64,000 bases of DNA from Sphaerospermopsis torques-reginae ITEP-024. Lineage in GTDB: Bacteria > Cyanobacteriota > Cyanobacteriia > Cyanobacteriales > Nostocaceae. The position numbers and the translations under genes were made by a program. Below the pieces are notes generated by a model. The model saw only the letters and a list, made by a program, of their open reading frames with translations, did not search any database and was not told the DNA's origin. Below are positions 37,315 to 46,282 of this stretch, piece after piece (position 1 is the first letter of the stretch; each line of letters begins with the position of its first letter). The stretch spans positions 1,736,001 through 1,800,000 of the forward strand of contig NZ_CP080598.1 of NCBI RefSeq assembly GCF_019598945.1, in the 5' to 3' direction.

Positions 37315-38764
37315 ACTTAATTTTCTTAGCAGCATATAAACACATACCCAATAAAATCAAACCTTCTCGAAAATGAGAAATATTAGATTTACCATAAGTT
37401 CTTGCTTGATACCTAACAGGTACTTCCACAATGTGTAAATTTAACTTTGCTGCACCAAACAATAAATCGAAATCTCCAAAGGGATCAAAATCACCAAAAT
37501 AACTGCGATTATTGGCGATTTTCTCATAATCTTCTCGCCATAACACCTTAGTTCCACAAAGTGTATCTTTAATATTACAATCCAACAAAAAAGATATCAA
37601 CAAAGCAAAAAATTTATTAGCAACAGAATTTAACCAAGGCATTGCTTGATAAGAATAAGGATACACTAAACGCGAACCATTAATAAATTCACCGTGATTT
37701 GTAGCTATAACTTCTACAAATTTGGGTAAATCTTCTGGTTGTACAGTTAAGTCAGCATCAAGAATAATTAAAATATCTCCTGTTGCTTCTGCAAAACCTA
37801 ATCTTACCGCGTCTGCTTTACCTTTACCTGTTTGTTGAAATGCTTTAAGCGTAAAATTTCCTTGATAGTTATTAACCAATTCTTGAATTTTATCCCAAGT
37901 GTCATCCTGGGAATGTCCTTCAATAAATATTACCTCTGTACTTTTACCTAACTCTGGTAAACGTTGTACCGCAGCAGCAATATTTCCCGCTTCATTTCTA
38001 GCAGGAATAATTACACTAACATTATATTTTTTGACAACATTAATATTCTCATACCAAGCGGGACGTGCTACTACATAATTAGTTAAACACAGATGATTAA
38101 TGATTGGTAATTGACTGATATAATGATTAATAAAATTAGCAATAATTGGTATTTGTTTAGGTATTAAAAACCGTCTACCTATTTTTACTGGTTGATAACC
38201 TGTAATAGATAAAAAATTGATCATATCATTCATTGATAACCAGTTTTGTGGAGGTTGGGGACGACGTTGATTAATTTTTTCCGCAAACCGCAGCACAGGT
38301 TCCCAGAGAAAATTATGAAATACAAAAATAATTCTCGTTCTAGGATGACAAAACATTTTTAGTCGTTCCATAACTACTTGAATATCTGTGAGATAACCAA
38401 GCACCCCAGCTAAAATAATAAAGTCAAATTTACAAGATGAGATAGGAGTATTACTAAAAAAATCTGGATGAATATTCTCAGCATCAAGACAATAAAAATC
38501 TAAATCAGGATATTTATCCTTGGCAATAGCAATTACTGTTTCCGAAAAATCAATACCTACACCTAATTTTGGTTTAGTCGCTGCTAATAAATCTCCAGTA
38601 CCACATCCTATTTCTAAAACATTACTACCTGATGGGATAATAAAATTATGTAATTTTTGGATATCTTGATAATAATATTTATTGCGACGATTCCACCAAT
38701 CTAAGTCAAAGGCAATTTTATCAAAATATTGTTTTATTTCTGCTTTGAATGCGTTATTTTTCAT
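37304..38764 (-). CDS. Methyltransferase-GT2 glycosyltransferase fusion
   Basis: About 486 residues from ATG 38764, 12 bases after the upstream gene's stop; an earlier start at 38800 would overlap that gene. Residues ~1-235 are a class I SAM methyltransferase (NVLEIGCGTGDLLAATKPKL, FDFIILAGVLGYL). Residues ~245-486 are a GT-A fold GT2 domain, DPM1-like (NVSVIIPARNEAGNIAAAVQ, DxD site LIILDADLTVQPEDLPKF, NKFFALLISFLLDCNIKDTL, CGTKVLWREDYEKI). Likely makes a polyprenyl-phosphate sugar or modifies a glycan; the methylated substrate is unknown. Its 3' end overlaps the convergent GT87 gene by 11 bases. Apparent operon with the GT39 gene. Confidence 0.85.
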   Translation of the reverse strand: MKNNAFKAEIKQYFDKIAFDLDWWNRRNKYYYQDIQKLHNFIIPSGSNVLEIGCGTGDLLAATKPKLGVGIDFSETVIAIAKDKYPDLDFYCLDAENIHPDFFSNTPISSCKFDFIILAGVLGYLTDIQVVMERLKMFCHPRTRIIFVFHNFLWEPVLRFAEKINQRRPQPPQNWLSMNDMINFLSITGYQPVKIGRRFLIPKQIPIIANFINHYISQLPIINHLCLTNYVVARPAWYENINVVKKYNVSVIIPARNEAGNIAAAVQRLPELGKSTEVIFIEGHSQDDTWDKIQELVNNYQGNFTLKAFQQTGKGKADAVRLGFAEATGDILIILDADLTVQPEDLPKFVEVIATNHGEFINGSRLVYPYSYQAMPWLNSVANKFFALLISFLLDCNIKDTLCGTKVLWREDYEKIANNRSYFGDFDPFGDFDLLFGAAKLNLHIVEVPVRYQARTYGKSNISHFREGLILLGMCLYAAKKIKFIL

Positions 38765-38775
38765 GATGATCAAGA

Positions 38776-40446
38776 TTAATTTTTGTAAATGAGTTTCCAA
38801 CCTTTGACTGTACCCATAATCTCATATTTATTTAAAGTGTTTGTGGGTATCTTAGGAGTTATCCAAGCATAGCTATTATTAGGTAAATCCTGTATTGGTG
38901 TTATTTTACCTAATTGTGGCGTATAAAAACTTAGCAACATAAAAGTTTTAGAAATGTCTACTTCTGAATAATTCACAACTTCAGCATCCGATTTATTATT
39001 GACCGGGTTATCTACAACAAAGTTAATAGGTTCAACAGCAAGAATTTGATTAATTTTCGGTTGTTGTAGTTCCATTCTTAAAACTGGATTTCTATCACCT
39101 AAAACACCTGTAAAACCCAAGGTGGCTATTGTTAAATAAGGAGATATCACCCAAATAGCAAGCCAATATTTATTAGGCAATAATTTACGATTTTTCCAAA
39201 CAGTATTAATTGCTGCCCAACCTGCACCTAAAATAATACCTAATATACCATATTGCTGGATTTCTGGAGTGAGAGAGATTCCAGGTAATTGAATATTTAA
39301 AGTTATTAATAAACCTAAGATTAATAATAAAATACCCAAGGTTGTAAAGGCAGACAATAAATAAGATATGATTTGATTTACTCGTTGTTTGCGAAGTTGA
39401 TAAATATCTTCAATTCTTGTTAGTGCTACAGATGCAAACAAAGCCATAAATGGTAATATTTGCAAAGGATAATAAGGTGTACGAGTTCTAAAACTACATA
39501 ATAAAATAAATAAGATAAGTGGATAACCCAGCAACAAAGAAATACGATAATTATCGTCATTGCGAGAAAACCAAATATACAAAAAACCAATGACGCTAAA
39601 TAATGCCCAAGGAAAGGTATTTAAAGGTATATTCCAAAAATAATAAAATCTGCCTGGGTTGTATGTGTCATCAGCAGATAAATAAAGCAATTTCCCAAAT
39701 AAATCTGTGACAGGAAATAAACTATTATATTTCAGACAACTCAATATTAACCAAATGATTACAGGGATAAACCCAATAATTAAACCTAAATAAATACCGA
39801 TATTTTTTAAATGCTGATGTTGTTTATTCCTGAAGATTAAATAAGGGACAATTGCTACTCCTGGTAAAATAATCATGAAACTTTTAATCATAAATCCTAA
39901 ACCAAAAGTAGAACCTGCTAAAATTCCCCAGAGGATTTTTTGCTGTTTCTGCTGAGTTCCTAATTCTTCAGCACGTAATAAAGCCCAAATTCCCAGTAGT
40001 TCCACACAAACTAATGGAGTATTTTGAGTTGCAGAACGTCCTTCAAATATCCATATTGGCATTAAACATAGAATTATTGCTGCTAAAAAAGCAACTTGGC
40101 GATTTAAGAGAATTTTACCAATTTGATATGTCAGAATAACGCTAATAATACAGCTAATAATGCTAGGTAAACGGGCGCTAAATTCGTTGATGCCAAATAT
40201 CTGATAAGTTAAAGCTATTAACCATTGGATACCAACCGTGCGATCATAATTAGGTGTACCCCACCATTGGGGTGTTAACCAGTCTTGTGTTTCTAACATC
40301 CATCGCGCTTGCATCGCATAGTAACCTTCATCATGTGCCAATAAACTATTATTACCATTACTCGCAAGTAACAATAATGCACTTAATAGTAGTAAACTTA
40401 TTTCTGGATATTTATTAACAACACTGGATAACTTTGGTTGCACCAT
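38776..40446 (-). CDS. GT39/ArnT-like dolichyl-phosphate-sugar transferase family protein
   Basis: 556 residues, about eleven membrane segments, GT-C fold. The N-terminal loop HDEGYYAMQARWMLETQDWL has the acidic pair typical of ArnT/PMT (the D-E after the first helix), followed by RTVGIQWLIALTYQIFGINE and ARLPSIISCIISVIL. A polar C-terminal domain follows. Uses polyprenyl-phosphate sugar to glycosylate an extracytoplasmic acceptor (lipid, protein or glycan). Translationally close to the downstream methyltransferase-GT2 fusion, suggesting the fusion makes its donor. Confidence 0.85.
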   Translation of the reverse strand: MVQPKLSSVVNKYPEISLLLLSALLLLASNGNNSLLAHDEGYYAMQARWMLETQDWLTPQWWGTPNYDRTVGIQWLIALTYQIFGINEFSARLPSIISCIISVILTYQIGKILLNRQVAFLAAIILCLMPIWIFEGRSATQNTPLVCVELLGIWALLRAEELGTQQKQQKILWGILAGSTFGLGFMIKSFMIILPGVAIVPYLIFRNKQHQHLKNIGIYLGLIIGFIPVIIWLILSCLKYNSLFPVTDLFGKLLYLSADDTYNPGRFYYFWNIPLNTFPWALFSVIGFLYIWFSRNDDNYRISLLLGYPLILFILLCSFRTRTPYYPLQILPFMALFASVALTRIEDIYQLRKQRVNQIISYLLSAFTTLGILLLILGLLITLNIQLPGISLTPEIQQYGILGIILGAGWAAINTVWKNRKLLPNKYWLAIWVISPYLTIATLGFTGVLGDRNPVLRMELQQPKINQILAVEPINFVVDNPVNNKSDAEVVNYSEVDISKTFMLLSFYTPQLGKITPIQDLPNNSYAWITPKIPTNTLNKYEIMGTVKGWKLIYKN

Positions 40447-40673
40447 TGCCGCATAGCCCTGTAACTTATGATATTGTAGATTTTAATACGCTATTTAAGA
40501 AACAAGGCAAATTATACCACTGTTCGCTGCTGTTGCTATCCAATTGTCAAAGTTCAGTATTTAAAGTTCAATTTAGGTGATATGAAAAACAGATTAATTA
40601 AACCTAGTCCGTAGCAGGAAGATGATATTTTCTTATTTGTTAAAAATCAATCAAATGTTTTCACCTAAGTAAA

Positions 40674-42044
40674 ATGCTCCGAACACAAAAAAACATTAAC
40701 TGGATATTACCCTTTATTATTTGTGGTGCATTTATTTTTTGCGCTGCTGTGGGAATGCTGATAGATATAGATGCTTTTCATAAATTCTTCTCAGTAACCC
40801 AAATAACTAGAGAAATTCCTCCTCAATTACCTCATAAAAGTTATTATTGGGATGTTTTACATTATGCGGAAATGGCTATTAAACCCAGTTGCAAAGCATT
40901 TTATCCCCTGTGGCCATTTCTTATTCGTAATCTCTTTCATCCCCAAACTATAGAACAAGCAGCACATTATTTTTTGATTGTTGGTAGTGGTATATTTTTA
41001 ATTACTAATTTTTTACTATTTTGGGTGATAAAAACTGCGTTAAATCGCACAACTTTAGCCTTCATCATAATGTTAGCCTATACTGTTAACCCAATGGCAA
41101 TATTTAGGGTAATCGGCTACACAGAAAGTATATTTTCCTTGTTTGGTACGTTATTTATCTGGCTGTGTTTACCCAAAAATAAAATTAATCAAAACCTCAA
41201 ACTTGGTTTTTTATTCATCATCACATTTTTGATGAGTTTAACTAGACCTATATTAATTCAAGGATTTTTTGCCACCACATTAACTTTAATAACTATTATT
41301 GGTTTAGAAATGCTGAGAATCAAGAGATATTCTTGGAATAATTTATTAATTAATCTGCAAAAATATCATCTGGAAATTAAAACAACTGTTACTATTTGGG
41401 TGGCCTCTTTATTGGGTTATGCTGTTTATGGTAGCTATTGTCTCCAAACTAGAGGTAATTTTTTTGCCCCTTTTGATGATCAAAGTCTTTGGGGTAAGAA
41501 ATTAGGTATTCATTTAGAACTTCTACTATTTCCAAAATCACCTTTAGTTGATATTATAGGTTTTTACCTGCCTTTGATGATTTTGTTATTGTCTCTTATT
41601 TTTACATATTCTAAATATACACAAAAACAGAATATTATATTAGTGCCAAGATATAGGATTTGGTGGAGTGTTCTTTATTTATATCCACCTCTTTTAATTT
41701 TAATATATGGATTTAATTTTCTCAAACTAATGAAGAATAAAATCAATCCCTCTCAAATCAAGGTTCAAGATTATGCTAATAATTTATCAGTTAACTATAT
41801 ATTTTGGTTTTGCGTGTATTTTACAACTGCTCATTCATTAATTCAATTTCTTACTTATGATCGTTTACTAAGCTTAGGTAGATATATCTTTGCTACTCCA
41901 TTCTTTTTCCTTGCTTTGGGATATCTATATCGCTGTATTCCTGGTAAAGTGAAATATCAAACTTTGTTATTCGTGAGTTTGATTTCTGCTTTCATGTTAG
42001 TAGAACAATGGATTAAATATGGTCAAGATAAATGGTTAGGTTAA
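40674..42044 (+). CDS. PIG-V-like polytopic membrane protein (GT-C, probable glycosyltransferase)
   Basis: 456 residues, about ten membrane segments. Resembles the PIG-V family: YYWDVLHYAEMAIKPSCKAF with an acidic loop residue, YPLWPFLIRNLF, VNPMAIFRVIGYTESIFSLF and SLTRPILIQGFFATTL. Compared with the gene at 34388 the loop motif differs (WDVLHYAEMA versus WDSVHYRAIA) so the sugar or acceptor may differ. A 25-bp echo of its last codons is present in the chimeric fossil at 43394-43419. Confidence 0.7.
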   Translation: MLRTQKNINWILPFIICGAFIFCAAVGMLIDIDAFHKFFSVTQITREIPPQLPHKSYYWDVLHYAEMAIKPSCKAFYPLWPFLIRNLFHPQTIEQAAHYFLIVGSGIFLITNFLLFWVIKTALNRTTLAFIIMLAYTVNPMAIFRVIGYTESIFSLFGTLFIWLCLPKNKINQNLKLGFLFIITFLMSLTRPILIQGFFATTLTLITIIGLEMLRIKRYSWNNLLINLQKYHLEIKTTVTIWVASLLGYAVYGSYCLQTRGNFFAPFDDQSLWGKKLGIHLELLLFPKSPLVDIIGFYLPLMILLLSLIFTYSKYTQKQNIILVPRYRIWWSVLYLYPPLLILIYGFNFLKLMKNKINPSQIKVQDYANNLSVNYIFWFCVYFTTAHSLIQFLTYDRLLSLGRYIFATPFFFLALGYLYRCIPGKVKYQTLLFVSLISAFMLVEQWIKYGQDKWLG

Positions 42045-42053
42045 TTCATGAAC

Positions 42054-43025
42054 TTACTCACAATATTTATCTATTTGAACATCATCACCTGTGCCTTCGC
42101 TCTCAAAACCATAAGCATCTCTAACTAAATACAAAGGTCGTCCTTTAACTTCTTCATAAATACGCCCAATGTATTCACCAATAATACCTAAATTAATCAA
42201 TTGAATGCCCCCCACAAACAATATTGTCACCATTAAAGAAGCATATCCAGGAACATCTATGCCAAAAATTAAGGTGCGAATAATTAAATAAGCAGCATAT
42301 AAAAACGCAACTAAGGATATGAAACAGCCGATATAAGTCCATATTCTTAAAGGCATTGAACTAAAGGAAGTAATACCATCAAGAGCAAAATTCCAAAGAC
42401 TCCAATAATTCCATTTTGTCAGTCCTTGATAACGTGGAGAACGATCATAAATAATGGCGGTTTGTTTATAACCTACCCAAGAAAACAAACCTTTCATAAA
42501 GCGTGTTCTTTCAGGTAATTTTTTAATCGCTTCTACCACGCGACGATCCATTAACCTAAAATCTCCAGTATTACGGGGTATGGGAATACTGCTGTATCTT
42601 GCCATAATTAGGTAAAAATTATCAGCAGTAAACCTTTTTAACCAACTTTCTCCCCAACGATAACGACGAGTTGCATATACTACATCATACCCCTCTTGCC
42701 ATTTTTCAATTAACTGTTCAATTAATTCCGGTGGATCTTGAAGATCCGCATCAATGGGGATAACTGCATCCCCTGTAGTATAATCAATACCAGCAGTTAA
42801 AGCTATTTCTTTACCAAAGTTACGGGATAAGTTAACTACCTTAATTGCTGGATTACGATTATAATGTTGTATTAAATATTCAAGGGTATTATCTTTACTG
42901 CCATCATTTACACATATAATTTCATATTCTATATTAAGATTTTCAATTACTTGTTCCAGTCTTGTAAATAATTGATCAATATTAACTTCTTCATTGTAAA
43001 AAGGAATTACTACGGAGATTTTCAT
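42054..43025 (-). CDS. GT2 polyprenyl-phosphate-sugar synthase-like (DPM1/ArnC/GtrB type)
   Basis: 323 residues. GT-A domain with KISVVIPFYNEEVNIDQLFT, the metal site [20 protein letters not shown], and NTGDFRLMDRRVVEAIKKLP; then two C-terminal membrane helices and the family tail [19 protein letters not shown]. Such enzymes join a nucleotide sugar to undecaprenyl (or similar) phosphate on the cytoplasmic face. It is a paralog of the gene at 44232. Acidic C-terminal tail (ESEGTGDDVQIDKY) is not typical and may be recent. Confidence 0.88.
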   Translation of the reverse strand: MKISVVIPFYNEEVNIDQLFTRLEQVIENLNIEYEIICVNDGSKDNTLEYLIQHYNRNPAIKVVNLSRNFGKEIALTAGIDYTTGDAVIPIDADLQDPPELIEQLIEKWQEGYDVVYATRRYRWGESWLKRFTADNFYLIMARYSSIPIPRNTGDFRLMDRRVVEAIKKLPERTRFMKGLFSWVGYKQTAIIYDRSPRYQGLTKWNYWSLWNFALDGITSFSSMPLRIWTYIGCFISLVAFLYAAYLIIRTLIFGIDVPGYASLMVTILFVGGIQLINLGIIGEYIGRIYEEVKGRPLYLVRDAYGFESEGTGDDVQIDKYCE

Positions 43026-43114
43026 ATTTTCTGATTCAATTTAAACAATAAGCTGAAATTTATACTAAATTATTTTATAATATATTTGTCATTTTTCATA
43101 CAAAATATAATTTC

Positions 43115-43419
43115 AATATACAAAGGTAATACCAGTGTCACCCCAAGAACTTAGTTTACTTCTCTTCTCAGTCCTCATCAGTGTTGCTGGACAATTTCTC
43201 TTAAAAATGGGAGCAATAAAATTAGGAAAAGTTCATGTAGGTAACATTATTAATCTCATCCTCAATCCATCAAATCAATTATCACCGTGAATCAGCCCAT
43301 CGACTCCCTAGTTATCCCCATTTACAACGAAGAAGAAAATATCAAAGAAATGTATCCGCAGTCCTACTCATGTCATGGCATTAGCAACTATAAATGGTCA
43401 AGATAAGTGGATGGGTTAA
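43115..43419 (+). pseudogene. Chimeric fossil made of three glycan-island gene pieces
   Basis: 43115-43265 matches the leader and first ~43 codons of the SMR-like gene at 45267 (GTG 43135, then SPQELSLLLFSVLISVAGQF). From about 43265 to 43377 it matches the leader and start of the GT2 gene at 44232 (TCCATCAAATCAATTATCAC then [23 protein letters not shown]), with a small frameshift at the end. From about 43394 to 43419 it matches the last codons of the PIG-V-like gene at 40674 (GGTCAAGATAAGTGG...GGTTAA). Each piece retains gene-like order and strand but no gene is whole. Confidence 0.9.
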
Positions 43420-43431
43420 AATATGCAATAA

Positions 43432-43818
43432 CTACCAAATTACATCAACAGGGTATTGCATAATCTGACTATCTACAGTTAAAATTGGCATTTTTTCCAC
43501 CTGACTTTGGGCAATAATAATCCTATCAAATGGATCACGATGTAAATCAGGTAAATTTACTACTTGTAAAGCATGAACCATTTGAATTGGTAAACTCTGG
43601 AAACGATTTATTTTTAACCGACTAGGAATATATATTTCTGGAGGTTCAGGTAAACTTAGTTTTCCTAAACGTACTTTAATCACAATTTCCCACGCACTTG
43701 CAGAACTTAAAAATAACTCATTACTAGGATCAGTAATAATTTTATAAGCAGTAGATGAAAGTTGCAAGTCGTCTGTAACCCACCAAATAAAAGCATGGGT
43801 ATCAAGTAATACTTTCAT
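43432..43818 (-). CDS. PIN-domain toxin (VapC-like)
   Basis: About 128 residues from ATG 43818. PIN fold with acidic RNase-site residues: first Asp in MKVLLDTHAFIWWVTDD, Glu in SASAWEIVIKVRLGKL, Asp in LHRDPFDRIIIAQSQ and in ILTVDSQIMQY. Predicted ribonuclease toxin of a type II pair. It overlaps the antitoxin stop by 17 bases, the usual arrangement. No lesion seen. Confidence 0.88.
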   Translation of the reverse strand: MKVLLDTHAFIWWVTDDLQLSSTAYKIITDPSNELFLSSASAWEIVIKVRLGKLSLPEPPEIYIPSRLKINRFQSLPIQMVHALQVVNLPDLHRDPFDRIIIAQSQVEKMPILTVDSQIMQYPVDVIW

Positions 43819-44065
43819 TCTCAATGTCTAGGGGATTAAGAAAATCTTTTAAAATATCTTCTGGTAAAGGTGAATTAAAGTCAGAAGCAATCACCACCTT
43901 ACCACGATCTAAACCCGGTATTCGCGGTAATGGCTGCTGGGAAAAAGGTAAAATACGAGCCACAGGAGTACCACCTTGAGAAAGAATAACTTCTTCTCCT
44001 GAAAAAACTCTACGGAGTAATTCTCCAAAATCACCTAAGTTATCTGGGAGTTCTGCATTATACAT
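43802..44065 (-). CDS. Phd/YefM-family antitoxin
   Basis: 87 residues: MYNAELPDNLGDFGELLRRV then FSGEEVILSQGGTPVARILP, the Phd/YefM dimerisation and DNA-binding domain pattern; the C-terminal half (LDRGKVVIASDFNSPLPEDI) is the toxin-neutralising tail often seen with PIN partners. It should repress its own operon and bind the PIN toxin. Confidence 0.85.
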   Translation of the reverse strand: MYNAELPDNLGDFGELLRRVFSGEEVILSQGGTPVARILPFSQQPLPRIPGLDRGKVVIASDFNSPLPEDILKDFLNPLDIENESIT

Positions 44066-44231
44066 TGTTAAGTTAATTAGTGGTAAAATTAATGTTAATT
44101 CTTTAGCTTATACTCCAATTTTACTATACTTTAAACTTATTTTCTTAGTTTTCTGCAAACTATCTTTGTACTCTTAACTTCTCAACTTAACCAACCGTAA
44201 TTATAAATTATCCATCAAATCAATTATCACC

Positions 44232-45176
44232 GTGAATCAGCCCATCTACTCACTATTCATCCCCATCTACAACGAAGAAGAAAACATCACTGAGATGTAT
44301 CGCCGTCTCACTCATGTCATCGAACAATTAGACGGTGAAACTGAACTAATTTTAATTGATGACGGTAGCCGCGATCGCTCTTTAAGCATGATCCGCGAAT
44401 TACACCATCATGATAGTCGAGTCCGTTACCTAAGTCTAGCTCGCAATTTTGGTCATCAAGTCGCAGTCACAGCAGGTCTAAATTTTGTCCAAGGTAAAAG
44501 CATCATCGTTATGGATGCTGACTTACAGGACCCACCAGAATTAATTTTAACCATGATTGACAAATGGCATGAAGGATATCAAGTAGTTTACGCCCAGCGC
44601 AAGTCCCGTCAAAAAGAAAATTGGTTCAAACGCTTAACAGCATATCTTTTTTATCGCATTCTCAAACGTTTGGCTAAAGTTGACATCCCTGTGGATACAG
44701 GAGACTTTTGTTTAATGGATAGACAGGTAGTAGATATCCTCAATACCATGCCAGAACGTAACCGTTATATTCGTGGTTTACGTGCTTGGGTAGGTTTTCG
44801 ACAAACATCCGTACTTTTTGAAAGAAGTCCCCGTTATGCTGGAGATGTAAAATATACTTTCGGTAAATCTTTATCCTTAGCAATTGATGGTATTATCTCA
44901 TTTTCCACAGTTCCTTTAAGACTCGCAACCTATTTAGGTATCATATCAGCTACTATTGCCTTAATTATGATCCTATTAGTTCTTTATTGGCGAATATTTG
45001 CACCAGTCTCTCACCTCATTGGTTACACATTAATTACTATCGCTATGTTTTTCTTAGGTTCAGTCCAGTTAATTTGTATTGGTATTTTAGGTGAATACAT
45101 TGGTCGAATTTATGAAGAAGTCAAAGGTCGTCCTCTTTATATAGTCAAGGAAACTGGAGGTTTGAAAAAAACTTAA
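44232..45176 (+). CDS. GT2 polyprenyl-phosphate-sugar synthase-like (DPM1/ArnC/GtrB type), paralog 2
   Basis: 314 residues from GTG 44232. GT-A domain: [20 protein letters not shown], metal site [40 protein letters not shown]; two C-terminal membrane helices and tail [19 protein letters not shown]. Makes a polyprenyl-phosphate sugar on the cytoplasmic face by family inference. It probably forms an operon with the SMR-like gene 90 bp downstream, pairing synthase and flippase. A truncated copy of its start lies at 43265. Confidence 0.88.
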   Translation: MNQPIYSLFIPIYNEEENITEMYRRLTHVIEQLDGETELILIDDGSRDRSLSMIRELHHHDSRVRYLSLARNFGHQVAVTAGLNFVQGKSIIVMDADLQDPPELILTMIDKWHEGYQVVYAQRKSRQKENWFKRLTAYLFYRILKRLAKVDIPVDTGDFCLMDRQVVDILNTMPERNRYIRGLRAWVGFRQTSVLFERSPRYAGDVKYTFGKSLSLAIDGIISFSTVPLRLATYLGIISATIALIMILLVLYWRIFAPVSHLIGYTLITIAMFFLGSVQLICIGILGEYIGRIYEEVKGRPLYIVKETGGLKKT

Positions 45177-45266
45177 TTGCCTTAAATAACCTACTTATTT
45201 AATTTCATAATTTTTCTATCTTTTTGGTAACTAAAAAATCACCATTAATATACAAAGGAAATACCA

Positions 45267-45635
45267 ATGTCACCCCAAGAAATTACTTTACTCCTCTTCT
45301 CAGTCTTCATCAGTGTTGCTGGACAATTTCTCTTAAAAATGGGAGCAATAAAATTAGGAAAAGTTCATGCAGGTAACATTATTAATCTCATCCTCAACAT
45401 GATCACCATACCCGAACTATTATTAGGACTCACCTGTTATGGGATTGGTGCTGTAGCCTACATTCTTCTACTTACAAGAGTTAACCTCAGCGTGGCTGCA
45501 CCTGCGGTATCCGTTGGTTATATATTTTCCGTATTGTTGGGTTTCTTTATTTTAAAAGAACCTATTCCTATGATCCGCCTTGTGGGATTAGGTTTTATTG
45601 TTACAGGAGTAATATTAGTAGTTTGGAAAAAATAA
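45267..45635 (+). CDS. SMR/EamA-type small membrane transporter (ArnE/F-like flippase subunit)
   Basis: 122 residues, four membrane segments: EITLLLFSVFISVAGQFLLK, LLLGLTCYGIGAVAYILLLT, RVNLSVAAPAVSVGYIFSVL and LVGLGFIVTGVILVVW. The PAVSVGY motif and length match small multidrug-resistance-like proteins of the ArnE/ArnF type that are linked to lipid-linked sugar translocation. Its position behind a GT2 synthase supports a flippase role; drug efflux is the alternative. Confidence 0.8.
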   Translation: MSPQEITLLLFSVFISVAGQFLLKMGAIKLGKVHAGNIINLILNMITIPELLLGLTCYGIGAVAYILLLTRVNLSVAAPAVSVGYIFSVLLGFFILKEPIPMIRLVGLGFIVTGVILVVWKK

Positions 45636-46282
45636 ACTCAAAGCAAAAATTATTTATATTTATAATTCCTCTTTGATTTTTCAAAAAAATTAGTACACAT
45701 ATCTAGTTATTTCTCCCCTATTCCCTACTCCCTATTGCCTATTCCTTCTGTCAACGAGTAAATATAGCTACACCCCAAACTATCACAACTCCAATACTAG
45801 GGCTATAGCAGTATCCATATTAACAAATAACTCAACCACGATCATGGCAAAATATGATATGTTGTTTTTTTGTCTATCTATTCGATATATTTCTAAAAAC
45901 AACAAAATCCAGTGAAAAAATTAATTTTTTCTTTTACAAGAACGAAGGAACTTAAACATTAAAATATACATCTCCAGTAATGTTACTGTTAGTTTGTGCC
46001 GTTAATTTGGTTTAGATACTATATTCCTCAAGGCTGGTTATGTGGAATAATCATTAATTTATTACCCTTCGATGTGGACAAAAGTAAAAAAGTCACAGAT
46101 TCCATACTTAAGGAAATAACTGAATGGTAAATTTCACCGTAATTTCGGAACTTCTATAAGTTACCATTGCAGTTTTGATGATTTCTAGTAGATAACTAAG
46201 TATCTAACATCTAGAAAAAAAATATGTTATAAACTACCGTCATCAACGTGAGCGACGGTTCAACCCTTGAAGGAGCTATGCA
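45636..46282. other. 647-bp gap upstream of the deacetylase gene
   Basis: CCCTATT-type heptamers near 45717-45745; otherwise AT-rich. A 44-codon frame from GTG 45996 to TAA 46130 (MPLIWFRYYIPQGWLCGIII, LLPFDVDKSKKVTDSILKEI) has protein-like character but no clear ribosome site and is not called as a gene. Leader of the next gene is long. Confidence 0.5.

Noticed and set aside
45996-46130. 44-codon GTG-started frame (MPLIWFRYYIPQGW...)
   Set aside because: Protein-like composition but no ribosome site or known family; kept only as a note in the gap entry.
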